DNA of 64,000 nucleotides from the NCBI GenBank assembly GCA_965247035.1, contig CBDFGJ010000003.1, positions 1,178,001 through 1,242,000 of the forward strand, in the 5' to 3' direction. The notes beneath the pieces were generated by a model. That model saw only the letters and a list, made by a program, of their open reading frames with translations. It had not been told where the DNA came from and did no database searches. Made by a program: the position numbers and the translations under genes. Origin of the DNA: Azophilus sp965247035 (lineage in GTDB: Bacteria > Pseudomonadota > Gammaproteobacteria > Pseudomonadales > Azotimanducaceae). Positions 52,623 through 60,915 of the stretch are shown one piece after another (position 1 is the first letter of the stretch; every line of letters begins with the position of its first letter).

Positions 52623-53277
52623 CTTGTTCGTGGCGCAGCTGCTAATGGCCTCGAATGTGGTGCTTTGGGTCGCCACGGCGTTGCTTGTTGGGTTGGTTTA
52701 CGCTTTGGCGCGGCAGGTGGGCACCCTCTCCAAGCGCATCGTCCCGGCCGGTGCTCTGATGGTGAACCAAGTGCTCAAGGTTGGTGACTTGGCGCCCGAA
52801 GTAGAGGCGCAGGACTTGAACGGCGGCCGGCTCATCTTGGGCGGCGCACCTGAATCTGCCGGCTGGCCGCGCAGCACCTTGATTTTTTTTCTCGCCCCGG
52901 ATTGCCCGGTGTGCAAATCTCTGTTGCCCGTGCTGCGCTCTGTGCTTAAAGCCGAAAGCTGGGTGGATATCGTTCTGGCCAGCGATGGCGACGGCATCGC
53001 CGAGCATGAAGCCTATGTGGCGGAGCAGGAGCTTGGGCAGTTTCGCTATGTGCTCTCCGAGACCTTGGGTAAGTCTTACGGTGTTGGCAAACTGCCCTAT
53101 GCGGTGCTGATCGACGAAGGCGGACGCATCGCCGCGCTCGGTTTGGTGAATTCCCGCGAACATCTGGAAAGCCTGTTTGAGGCCAAGGAAATGAACTTGC
53201 CTTCCATTCAAGATTATGCGCAGCAACAGGCGGATAGTGCATTTCATGAAGTCAGGATAGGGGAGACGCACCCATGA
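52615..53277 (+). CDS. mauD: MauD-type thioredoxin-like protein
   Basis: 220 aa from ATG 52615, 8 bp inside mauE. N-terminal membrane helix NVVLWVATALLVGLVYALA, then a thioredoxin fold with the active site FLAPDCPVCKSLLPVL (CPVC) and cis-Pro region GVGKLPYAVLID. Periplasmic-facing disulfide helper that forms the several disulfides of the TTQ light chain. Overlaps the light-chain start by 4 bp. Confidence 0.9.
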   Translation: MDDLFVAQLLMASNVVLWVATALLVGLVYALARQVGTLSKRIVPAGALMVNQVLKVGDLAPEVEAQDLNGGRLILGGAPESAGWPRSTLIFFLAPDCPVCKSLLPVLRSVLKAESWVDIVLASDGDGIAEHEAYVAEQELGQFRYVLSETLGKSYGVGKLPYAVLIDEGGRIAALGLVNSREHLESLFEAKEMNLPSIQDYAQQQADSAFHEVRIGETHP

Positions 53278-53813
53278 GCTGGTGGAATAAATCGATCAAG
53301 AGCTTGGATCGCATGACCGAGCTTGGCACCCGGCAGCTGGCTCAGCACAGCAGCCGCCGCGGCTGGCTGAAAGCCATGGCCGGTCTTTTGGCCGGCGCTG
53401 CGGCCTTGCCCCTGCTGCCTGTGGCGCGGGGTCAATCCGCAGATGCAGCGCCATCCGGAGTGGTTGAATCCGGTGACCCCGAATCCTGCGACTATTGGCG
53501 CTATTGCGCCATTGACGGCTTCCTTTGCAGTTGCTGCGGCGGTTCGCCTAGCGCCTGCCCGCCGGGCACGGAAATGTCGCCCATCACTTGGATTGGAACC
53601 TGCCGCAATCCGGCGGATGGTGGCAACTATGTGATCTCCTACAACGATTGCTGCGGTAGAACCGGTTGCGGGCAATGCTTGTGCAACCGCAATGAAGGAG
53701 ACCGCCCCATGTACCGTCCCAGCGAGAACAATGACATCAACTGGTGCTTGGGCACCAAATCGGCCGTTTACCACTGCTCCACGGCGTTGATTGTCGCCCA
53801 AGCCCCGGGTTAG
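53274..53813 (+). CDS. mauA: TTQ amine dehydrogenase light chain, locus 1
   Basis: 179 aa. Long Tat-type signal: SSRRGWLKAMAGLLAGAAA (twin Arg near residue 29). The mature domain has the family's Cys framework: CDYWRYC, CSCCGG, CPPGTEM, WIGTCRNPADGGNY, NDCCGRTGCGQCLC, NDINWCLG. The two Trp that cross-link to tryptophan tryptophylquinone correspond to the Trp in CDYWRYC and in NDINWC; both are present. Oxidises primary amines to aldehydes in the periplasm and passes electrons to a carrier. Confidence 0.95.
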   Translation: MSWWNKSIKSLDRMTELGTRQLAQHSSRRGWLKAMAGLLAGAAALPLLPVARGQSADAAPSGVVESGDPESCDYWRYCAIDGFLCSCCGGSPSACPPGTEMSPITWIGTCRNPADGGNYVISYNDCCGRTGCGQCLCNRNEGDRPMYRPSENNDINWCLGTKSAVYHCSTALIVAQAPG

Positions 53814-53817
53814 GCCA

Positions 53818-54279
53818 ATGCGAGCCGCCAAGCGCACGGGGTTGGTCCTCGCTCTCCTGTTGGCTGCGGCTGGCCCAGAGTGCGTTTTGGCCGAGGATCT
53901 GAACGCCGAACGGGCCCAGGTCAACTACATGCTGAATTGCCAAGGCTGCCATTTGGCTGATGGTGCCGGCGTTGGCGACATTCCCCAGATGCAGGGTTTT
54001 GTTGGCAATTTCTTGCGGGTGCCCGGCGGCCGTGAATTCGTGGTGCGCGTGCCCGGCGTCGCCAATGCCCCCTTAAGCGACGCTGACTTGGCCGAACTGC
54101 TTAACTGGATGTTGATGCAGATCAGCGCCGATCAATTGCCGCAAGACTTCAAGCCCTACACCGCCGCCGAAGTGGAGCGCTATCGGTATCGACCCTTGAC
54201 CGACGTCAATGCGGTTCGGGTGGAGTTGATTCGGCAGATTGCGGCAGCGAAGTCGTCAGCGGGGAAGAACCTTCGCTAG
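53818..54279 (+). CDS. Small periplasmic c-type cytochrome of amine dehydrogenase locus 1
   Basis: 153 aa from ATG 53818, 4 bp after the light chain. Signal peptide TGLVLALLLAAAGPECVLA; one haem site CQGCHLADGAGVGDIPQMQG; axial Met likely in LNWMLMQ. It is the probable electron acceptor of the dehydrogenase. It has one CxxCH and so cannot be the dihaem MauG needed for TTQ formation. The last eight codons and stop are part of a 162-bp duplication. Confidence 0.85.
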   Translation: MRAAKRTGLVLALLLAAAGPECVLAEDLNAERAQVNYMLNCQGCHLADGAGVGDIPQMQGFVGNFLRVPGGREFVVRVPGVANAPLSDADLAELLNWMLMQISADQLPQDFKPYTAAEVERYRYRPLTDVNAVRVELIRQIAAAKSSAGKNLR

Positions 54280-54581
54280 CAGATGCTCCTTCAATCTGCG
54301 GGTCAGCGCCAAGATGGTCAGTGTTGGGTTGGCCCAGCCCGCTTGGTGGGGAACACCGAACCGCCCATGACGTAGAGGTCGAGATAGCCCTGTACGGCGC
54401 AGTGACGGTCCACTACGCCAGCGGGGAAGAACCTTCGCTAGCAGACTCCTTCAATCTGTGGGTCAGCGCCAAGATGGTCAGTGTTGGGTTGGCCCAGCCC
54501 GCTTGGTGGGGAACACCGAACCGCCCATGACGTAGAGGTCGAGATAGCCCCGTACGGCGCGGTGACGGTCCACTACGCCAT
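54258..54581. repeat. Tandem duplication of 162 bp
   Basis: Unit 1 54258-54419, unit 2 54420 to about 54581, over 95% alike by eye. Each holds agcggggaagaaccttcgct (the 3' end of the cytochrome gene) followed by GMC-oxidoreductase debris on the minus strand. Unit 2 has a 3-bp gap (gac vs gatgct). Confidence 0.95.
54280..54581 (-). pseudogene. GMC oxidoreductase C-terminal remnant, duplicated
   Basis: Minus strand reads VVDRHRAVRGYLDLYVMGGS then VFPT, followed after a 1-bp shift by GWANPTLTILALT and RLKE. This is the C-terminal signature of GMC flavoenzymes (LYV.gsSvFPT.g..NPTLTi.ala.rl). Two tandem broken copies; no FAD-binding N-terminus remains in the window. The DNA to about 54800 holds nothing else I can identify. 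Confidence 0.7.
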
Positions 54582-54807
54582 CGGCTGGCTTTGGGCGCTC
54601 CCGGGTCTGCCGATGTGGTGGTAGCGGCCTGGGATGGTTGCCTACGCTTGGGTCCAGCGGCCAATTGGGGGGCCGCCGGTAATCCAGCGCTCCGGTTCAA
54701 AGACGCCGAGGCTGAGCCGGCCGAGCTCATCGTTTACGAAATCCCGACTGACCTTAGGTCTTGCCTGAGTCCAGTCCCGGTGCCGTGGGTGTCGTCGGCG
54801 GGAACTG

Positions 54808-55350
54808 CTAGGTCTTGTCTGCGTCCAGCCCCAGTATCACCGCAGTGGAGCAATGATAGACCGAGGACTGGGTTCCCATGCACCAGTTGATGTCGTTGTT
54901 GGCTTGGGGGCGGTAGACGGGCCGGTCGTCCTCGTTGCGGTTGCACAGGCAACGGCCGCAACTGCTCTTGCCGCAGCAGTCGTTGTAGGAGATCACATAG
55001 TTGCCGCCATCCGCTGGGTTGCGGCAGGTGCCTATCCAAGTAATGGGAGACATCTCCGTACCCGGTGGGCAGGCGTTTTGGGTGCCGCCGCAGCAACTGC
55101 ACAAAAAGCCGTCTATGCCGCAGTAGCGCCAGTAATCGCAACTGCTGGGATCACCCGGATCGGCCGGGTTGCCGGTGCTTTGCGGCGGAACATCATCGGC
55201 TGAAACGTTGGCGGCGCGGGCCACCGGCAGCAGTGGCAGGGTGCCGGCGCCGGCCAGCACCGCGCCTAAGGCGGTGAGGAAGCTGCGTCTGGAAGTGCGC
55301 TGAGCGATGCTGCGCACACGCTGTTCAATTAGGCTGTCCAACCACTTCAT
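54808..55350 (-). CDS. mauA: TTQ amine dehydrogenase light chain, locus 2
   Basis: 180 aa. Tat motif TSRRSFLTALGAVLAGAG (near residue 19) in a long signal. The mature part parallels locus 1: CDYWRYCGIDGFLCSCCGG, CPPGTEMSPITWIGTCRNPA, NDCCGKSSCGRCLC and NNDINWCMG, with both TTQ-forming Trp. Highly similar to the locus 1 protein in the mature region, with a different signal. 11 bp after the second large-subunit gene. Convergent with locus 1. Confidence 0.95.
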   Translation of the reverse strand: MKWLDSLIEQRVRSIAQRTSRRSFLTALGAVLAGAGTLPLLPVARAANVSADDVPPQSTGNPADPGDPSSCDYWRYCGIDGFLCSCCGGTQNACPPGTEMSPITWIGTCRNPADGGNYVISYNDCCGKSSCGRCLCNRNEDDRPVYRPQANNDINWCMGTQSSVYHCSTAVILGLDADKT

Positions 55351-55361
55351 AGCACAATCTC

Positions 55362-56504
55362 TTAATCCACCGCGTGAACCATGTAAGGCGTCTCGCCAAG
55401 CCCGGCGATGCTGCGTAGATGAGCGCCGGTTTGGCCATCGTAGACATCCAGCCGCCCTTCGACGTTCACCACCAGTAGCCGGGGCGCTTCGTGCTTGGTG
55501 GCGGTGATGCTCAGGGCTGGCGTAACCAAGGCAAAGCGGGCCAGCCGCTTTTGCGTCTTGACGTCAAACAACCAGACCTCCGGGGCTGGGTCCTTATGGC
55601 TGCCGGCATAGCCGTTCGGCGTCAACCCCACCCACAGCAGCCCGCTGTCATGGCCGGCGGTGCCGTGCCAGCCGGCCGGCCGCCAGCCCTCGGCTCGCTC
55701 CAATGAGCTCGTCAGCCACCAGCGCTGGTTGATGTTAGGTGTTGCTCCCGTGCTGTCCACTGGCTGCACTTCCCCCGCATAGGTGACGAAGTGCCAAACG
55801 CCGGCGATCCTGCTGGCCTTTTCCGATAAGGGGTCGGCGTCTATATCGTTGAACGGCTCGATGACTGCAATGCTGTCGGTTTGGCCATCATCGTTCAGCC
55901 TTATGCTCATCAAGCCGCCGTTGCCGCACAGCATGATGAAGCCGTGCGCATCCGGGTAGACCAAGGCGCAGCCACGGGCTGGCACCTCATTGACCAAGGC
56001 CCGCGCATCCAGGTCGATGACGGCGACCGACGTGCCCGGGTTCTGATTCCAGATCAGCAGGAATTTTTCATCCTCGGTGACGGCGGTGTTGGCTTTGTTG
56101 ACGACCGTATTGGCGCGCTTGGGCAGCAGGTCTATCTCCGCCTGTAGGCTGAGGTTGGCGAAGTCGTAGATGGCGAGTATGTCCTGCCGCACGCCGCGCA
56201 CGCCGCGGCTGTGGATGGTCTCGCCGACGTAAAATTCCTGGCGCCCGATGGCGTAGTCGATGGTGGCGAACTGACCGGCGCTCATCATGCCGAGGAAGCG
56301 GCGGCTTTCGGTGTCCACCAAGCTGAAGCTGGAGTCGATCAGGCTGCCGAAGGCGAGGTCATGCACAACGGCGTAGGTATCCGGGTAAGGGGTCGCTAGG
56401 GTCACCGCATTGGGTATGGGTTCCGGCGCAAGCTGCGCCTGCACCCAAGCCGCGCCGGTTAGGCCTGCTGACAGGTACGCTAGCAGGCAAAGTAAGCGTT
56501 TCAA
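55362..56504 (-). CDS. mauB: Amine dehydrogenase large subunit, locus 2
   Basis: 380 aa with a standard signal peptide (LLCLLAYLSAGLTGAAWVQA/Q). Propeller signatures: YAVVHDLAFGSLIDSSFSLV, FLGMMSAGQFATIDYA, FYVGETIHSRGVRGVRQDIL, GSHKDPAPEVWLFDVKTQKR, ETPYMVHAVD. Paralogous to the locus 1 heavy chain but clearly diverged. No mauE, mauD or cytochrome gene accompanies this pair, so it may borrow those of locus 1. Confidence 0.85.
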   Translation of the reverse strand: MKRLLCLLAYLSAGLTGAAWVQAQLAPEPIPNAVTLATPYPDTYAVVHDLAFGSLIDSSFSLVDTESRRFLGMMSAGQFATIDYAIGRQEFYVGETIHSRGVRGVRQDILAIYDFANLSLQAEIDLLPKRANTVVNKANTAVTEDEKFLLIWNQNPGTSVAVIDLDARALVNEVPARGCALVYPDAHGFIMLCGNGGLMSIRLNDDGQTDSIAVIEPFNDIDADPLSEKASRIAGVWHFVTYAGEVQPVDSTGATPNINQRWWLTSSLERAEGWRPAGWHGTAGHDSGLLWVGLTPNGYAGSHKDPAPEVWLFDVKTQKRLARFALVTPALSITATKHEAPRLLVVNVEGRLDVYDGQTGAHLRSIAGLGETPYMVHAVD

Positions 56505-56701
56505 GACTGGCCCTCCGGAGGTTGTGGTCAGGTGAAGCGGTCAATATAGTACACCCGTCCTAAATGCAGGAGCAAATCTGTTATTCCACCCAATCAACCG
56601 AAAGTTCCACGCCGCCAATCCGAGTTCGATTGCCGCGCTCCGTATTGCCGCGCTCCGCTAAAGATCTAGGCATCCAAAGCATACCGGCATCGGCGTCAAT
56701 A
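56505..56701. promoter_or_regulatory. Divergent control region with a 15-bp tandem motif
   Basis: Between the minus-strand mauB and the plus-strand tetR remnant. attgccgcgctccg occurs at 56629 and 56644, head to tail. It may be a duplicated operator half-site of the adjacent TetR-type repressor, though TetR sites are usually inverted repeats. No clear -35/-10. Confidence 0.25.
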
Positions 56702-57315
56702 ATGAGAACGGGCACTGCAGCTTACGTCACCGGCCAAGAGACCGCCCAGCGGATTCTTGATGCGGCTCGGTCGCTGTTTATTGAGGAAGGCCACCGCAAC
56801 ATGGCGATGCGCCGCATCGCCGATGCGGCCGGCATGTCTCTCGGCAACCTGAGCCATTACTACTCGTCCAAGGAGGGTTTGCTCAAGCATCTCCTGCAAT
56901 ACGTCATCGATGGCTACATTTGGCAATTCAAGGTTTTGCGCACCCGGGCGGCGTCGGCTCCGGGAAAGCAATTCCGCTCTCTGGTCAGTTATGTTTATAA
57001 TGACTTGGCGCGGCGGGAAACCACCTTGTTTTCCCCGGAACTCTGGGTGCTAACCAACCGCGACGCCTAGGCCGCGCAGCAAATGGAGAAGATGTACGCT
57101 CAGTACCGGCAGCATCTAGTGGGGGTATTATCGGGCTTATCAATCCCAGCCTCAGCGTCACCCGGAAAGCCGATTTGGCGCTGATGATCTCGGCATCCAT
57201 AGAAGGCCACACCGTCTTCATTGGCCAAGGCCGCCCCCATCGGGCCCGCGCTGGCCATCTTCAGGAACTGCTCGCTGGGCACTTTCTGCGCTTGGTCAAG
57301 GAGGACTGCGGCTGA
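56702..57315 (+). pseudogene. TetR-family regulator, inactivated by a stop and a frameshift
   Basis: The ATG at 56702 opens a normal TetR N-terminus: ETAQRILDAARSLFIEEGHR, MAMRRIADAAGMSLGNLSHY, YSSKEGLLKHLL. An in-frame TAG at 57068-57070 interrupts after NRDA; reading continues QMEKMYAQYRQHLVG, then a shift near 57130 restores INPSLSVTRKADLALMISAS and IEGHTVFIGQ to the TGA at 57313-57315. A 122-residue protein with the DNA-binding part could still be made and might act without ligand control. Confidence 0.8.
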
Positions 57316-57358
57316 AACCCCCAGTCGGAATTTGAAACTGAAACACGGAGAGAAACGC

Positions 57359-59545
57359 ATGAACATCAGAAAACTCTGCCTGCTGCTTGTTGGTTTAGGC
57401 ATGGCCCTGCCCGGATATGGCGCCGTCATTGAGGAAGTGGTGGTCACGGCGCAGAAGCGCGAGGAAAACGCCCAGGACGTAGGCATTGCCATCAACGTCG
57501 TCACTGGCGAGCAGATGCGCCAACTAGGCTACACCAACGCGCAACAGGTCACGGCCTTGGCACCGGGCGTACACACGGTGCAGCCCAATGGCGAGGCCAA
57601 CTACGCCATCGCCATGCGGGGCGTGGCCGCCAATGATTTCACCACCAACATCGAAAGCCCGGTGGCGGTGTATCTCGATGAGGTTTACATCAGCCAGATG
57701 TCCGGCACCGGCTTCATGCTGTTTGACATGGATCGGGTGGAGATGCTGCGCGGTCCCCAAGGCACATTGTACGGTCGCAACGCCACCGGCGGGCTGGTTC
57801 ACTTCGTGACGGTCAAGCCCTCCCAAGAGGCGGGAGGCTACGGCCAGTTGACGGTGGGACGGTACGATCAGGTCAAGTTTGAAGGGGCGGCCGGTGGCCC
57901 GCTGTCGGATACGGTTTCCGCTCGGGTCTCGTTGACCACCCACAACAACGAGGGCTACGTCAAGAATCGGCTGCTCAACAGCCGCCTCAACAACGCCAAT
58001 GATTGGTCTGGGCGCATTCAGCTTCTATTTGAGCCGACCGACACCTTTTCCTTGTTGCTGAATGCGAGGCAGTCGCAGCAGGACATCGACACTGGGTTCT
58101 TTACCCATGTCTCCGCCAATGTTGAGGGCGCCTTGACGCCCGATGAAGTCAATCAAGTGCTGGGGTACATCGACGCCGATGGTGACGTGTACGCAGGAGA
58201 CTATGATTACGCTGGCTTCAACGACCTTAAGACCGAAGGGTATACCGCCACCGCCAAGTGGGACTTCGAAAATTTCGTCCTCACCTCGGTAACGGACTTC
58301 TCCACCGTCAAGCGGGATTACACTGAAGACTCCGACGCCTCGCCGGTGCCGTTGTTCAACTTCTTCCTCACCACCGATGCGGAGCAATTCTCCCAGGAAG
58401 TGCGGCTGAACGGAGCCACCGACAGCACCGACTGGGTGGCTGGCGTCTATTATCTGGACCTGGAGGTGAAAGACTCCAACGGCGCTGAAACCGAGCCCTT
58501 CGTAGACCCCGCTAGCGATACGCCGGCGCTTTCCGGGCTGGACAACCCGTACCAAACCAGCACGGAGTCCTGGTCCATCTTCGGTCAGGTGGAGCGGCGC
58601 TTCAGCGATCAAGTGACCGGTATCTTGGGCGCGCGCTGGATTCGGGATGAAAAGAGCCATGACTTTGTCGTCAATATAGTGGATTTCATTCCCGGCACCG
58701 TGCAGCGCAACGGCAACCCGAACATCCTGGCGCAGCTAGCCGCCTACAGCGGCAGTCGCGAGGACGATGAATTCTCCATTCGCTTAGCGCTGAACTACCA
58801 CCTGCATGAGAACTGGCTGCTCTACGGCAGTTGGAACCGCGGCGTCAAGGGCGGCGGCTACAACTCGCCGGTGTTCCCTTTGACCCCACCCTTGGCCTAT
58901 GACGACGCCACCTTGAGCTACGCTCCGGAGCAGCTTGACGCCTTTGAAGTGGGCTTCAAATCCCGGCTTGGGGACGGTTTGGCGTTCTTCAACGGCGCCG
59001 CCTACTACTACGACTACAAGGATTATCAAGCGTTTCAGATAGTGGGCTTAGACACCATCACCACCAATGCGGATGCGGAGTCCTATGGAGCGGAGCTTGA
59101 TCTGCAGATGTCCCCCGTGGAGGGCTTGGACGTGATCTTGGGCGTGGCCTATAACGATACTGAAGTGGACTTGGGCGGTGGTGCGCCAAAAACCACGTCG
59201 GTGCAGTCGCCGAAGTGGAACCTCAACGGCTTGATTCGCTATCAATGGCCCCTGCTTGACGGCACCATGGCGGCGCAATTCGATATACTCCACCGCTCCA
59301 AGCATTATTTTTCGCTGACTCTTCTGCCCACCGTGGAGGAAAACGGCTATTGGCTGTCCAACGCCTCGCTGATGTACACCAGTGTGGATGAGCGTTGGTC
59401 GCTTACCGCCTTCGTCCACAATCTAACGGATGTGCAGCACTTGGTGCAGACATTCGATCTATCCGGCCCGAACGTGTTCGGCATGGTGGAGCAGTACTAC
59501 AACCGCCCGCAATGGTGGGGCTTGAGCTTTGCGGTGAACTTCTAG
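57359..59545 (+). CDS. TonB-dependent outer-membrane receptor
   Basis: 728 aa from ATG 57359 with cggagag upstream; earlier in-frame codons belong to the tetR remnant. Signal peptide LCLLLVGLGMALPGYG/A. TonB box-like IEEVVVTAQKREENAQDVGI, plug with IAMRGVAANDFTTNIESPVA and MLRGPQGTLYGRNATGG, then a barrel ending GLSFAVNF with terminal Phe. The iron-complex-type receptor pattern of this subgroup is common in marine bacteria using diverse ligands; the substrate is not readable. Next to the TetR remnant and amine dehydrogenase genes. Confidence 0.9.
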   Translation: MNIRKLCLLLVGLGMALPGYGAVIEEVVVTAQKREENAQDVGIAINVVTGEQMRQLGYTNAQQVTALAPGVHTVQPNGEANYAIAMRGVAANDFTTNIESPVAVYLDEVYISQMSGTGFMLFDMDRVEMLRGPQGTLYGRNATGGLVHFVTVKPSQEAGGYGQLTVGRYDQVKFEGAAGGPLSDTVSARVSLTTHNNEGYVKNRLLNSRLNNANDWSGRIQLLFEPTDTFSLLLNARQSQQDIDTGFFTHVSANVEGALTPDEVNQVLGYIDADGDVYAGDYDYAGFNDLKTEGYTATAKWDFENFVLTSVTDFSTVKRDYTEDSDASPVPLFNFFLTTDAEQFSQEVRLNGATDSTDWVAGVYYLDLEVKDSNGAETEPFVDPASDTPALSGLDNPYQTSTESWSIFGQVERRFSDQVTGILGARWIRDEKSHDFVVNIVDFIPGTVQRNGNPNILAQLAAYSGSREDDEFSIRLALNYHLHENWLLYGSWNRGVKGGGYNSPVFPLTPPLAYDDATLSYAPEQLDAFEVGFKSRLGDGLAFFNGAAYYYDYKDYQAFQIVGLDTITTNADAESYGAELDLQMSPVEGLDVILGVAYNDTEVDLGGGAPKTTSVQSPKWNLNGLIRYQWPLLDGTMAAQFDILHRSKHYFSLTLLPTVEENGYWLSNASLMYTSVDERWSLTAFVHNLTDVQHLVQTFDLSGPNVFGMVEQYYNRPQWWGLSFAVNF

Positions 59546-59596
59546 GGAACCTGTGATCAAGCTCCAGGGATTGCCCCGCATGGTGGCTGCAATCAT

Positions 59597-59634
59597 CCAG
59601 TTTCAATGACTGACTTGTCATCGAAACAGACTGG
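59597..59634 (+). terminator. Hairpin downstream of the TonB receptor
   Basis: ccagtttcaatgac and gtcatcgaaacagactgg fold into a long stem (atgac/gtcat, ttc/gaa, ccagt/actgg with small bulges) around tgactt, 51 bp after the receptor stop. No T-run follows, so a Rho-independent terminator is not certain. Confidence 0.35.
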
Positions 59635-59846
59635 ACTTGCTGCGCTGCGAAAGTCGGCGAATTTATCAGAGGGCTCGTGGCGATTCGATAAGAATGGAGA
59701 CGGTGCGGGTTCTCTGCAAGCACTCGGTAAAAGACGCATGGCCCGGGAAGGCAACTTGAAGTAGTGCCTCCGCCCTTTGGTTTCCGAGTGTAGTGTTCGA
59801 GGGCTTCAGGAGCGACACACCAGGGCATGGATGAAGCGTCGCCTGG
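59635..59846. other. Spacer between TonB receptor genes
   Basis: No gene or repeat recognised. Likely decayed sequence of the upstream part of the following receptor remnant. Confidence 0.3.
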
Positions 59847-59879
59847 GTGCGCCCAGCAACCCAGGCCGGTAATGCCCGG

Positions 59880-60147
59880 CTGCTCCAAAATCCGGTATTT
59901 ACGATTCGAGGCGTCGGGTTCAATGACTTTACACCTATTCAGAATCCCGGTGTTGCCGTCTACGTCAATGAAGTACTGGTACCGTACCATCCAATGACGA
60001 GTTTCCAATTGCTTGATGTTGAGCAAATCGAGATTCTGAAGGGCCCCCAGGGAACACTTTACGGTCGAAACTCAACCGCTGGAGCTGTAACGTTTGCAAC
60101 GAGAAAGCCAGATCACGAGCTTAATGGCTACTTCAATCTTGATGCAG
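59880..60147 (+). pseudogene. TonB-dependent receptor plug fragment
   Basis: Reads NPVFTIRGVGFNDFTPIQNP, AVYVNEVLVP, MTSFQLLDVEQIEILKGPQG and TLYGRNSTAGAVTFATRKPD, the plug core, then stops matching after NLDAGN near 60147. No signal, TonB box or barrel. Cut at its 3' side by an integrase-like remnant. Confidence 0.85.
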
Positions 60148-60149
60148 GG

Positions 60150-60226
60150 AACGCCGTGCTCATCGTAGAGCCGGTATGTTTTCTCGCGGGCTTTGGCGTT
60201 CTTGATCTTGGTGTCTGTGAGGGCCA
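60150..60226 (-). pseudogene. Tyrosine integrase N-terminal remnant (DUF4102-type arm domain)
   Basis: Minus-strand ATG at 60226 opens MALTDTKIKNAKAREKTYRL then YDEHG, which fits the start of P4-type prophage integrases (MALTD..I+NAK...K.YKL.D..GLYL). Similarity ends after about 24 residues where TonB plug sequence begins. It marks a former integrative element boundary. Confidence 0.6.
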
Positions 60227-60330
60227 TTGGGGGCAACATCTGCGTTTGTTACATCCTTTGTTACATTAAATATGCGTCTGCGCAATAAGCCATATCGCCC
60301 GAAAAAGACCTGTGAAGAAAAGGGCAACCG

Positions 60331-60819
60331 TTAGTTAACAATCGACACAACGGTACCACCTATCAAAGATGATAAGTTCTCCATACTCTTTCGATTAATG
60401 GCCGGCAATATTACTGGTAAGATTTTTTGAAAATGATCTCCAGAAATCTTCGAGTAATAGATGTTCCAGGTCATTTTCCCAACATTTTCACCATGACTTT
60501 CGACACGTATTTCAGCCACATAATCGGTAATCGGGAAGTCTTTACCTGTCGCTTGGTAGACGTAGCGATTGGGGGCATCCCAGAACAGAATCTCCTCAAA
60601 TACATCGCCAAAAAAAGTGAACTCAACATTAAAGCTTGGCTCCCCCCCATCGACAGACTCATGGATTTTTACTTCTTTAGCTAGCAAGTACCACTCAGGT
60701 ATTTTCTCTGGATCGCCCATAATGTCGAAGACCTCCTGACAACTGTATCCCTCAAAATCAATTACAGATGACATCATTAAGGGGGCTTTTGTGTACTTCT
60801 TTATATCAAAATGGGTCAT
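60331..60819 (-). CDS. SRPBCC/START-like fold protein
   Basis: 162 aa, from ATG 60819. Pattern of ligand-binding coenzyme/polyketide-type SRPBCC proteins: MMSSVIDFEGYSCQEVFDIM, GDPEKIPEWYLLAKEVKIHE, then FNVEFTFFGDVFEEI and KMTWNIYYSKISGD. Often handles hydrophobic small molecules. Distinctly A+T-rich relative to the DNA left of 60.2 kb. 96 bp after the LuxR gene on the same strand. Confidence 0.7.
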   Translation of the reverse strand: MTHFDIKKYTKAPLMMSSVIDFEGYSCQEVFDIMGDPEKIPEWYLLAKEVKIHESVDGGEPSFNVEFTFFGDVFEEILFWDAPNRYVYQATGKDFPITDYVAEIRVESHGENVGKMTWNIYYSKISGDHFQKILPVILPAINRKSMENLSSLIGGTVVSIVN

Positions 60820-60915
60820 GGCATTAATACTGCTTTAAGTAAAGATATGGTCAAGATAGACAATGTACAAAGTAAACTAAATACCTAGTACTGGTTACTT
60901 CGATAAGAATGGCAT

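Noticed and set aside
53818..54279. MauG for TTQ biogenesis
   Set aside because: Only one CxxCH motif and about 150 residues; MauG has two haem sites and is about twice as long.
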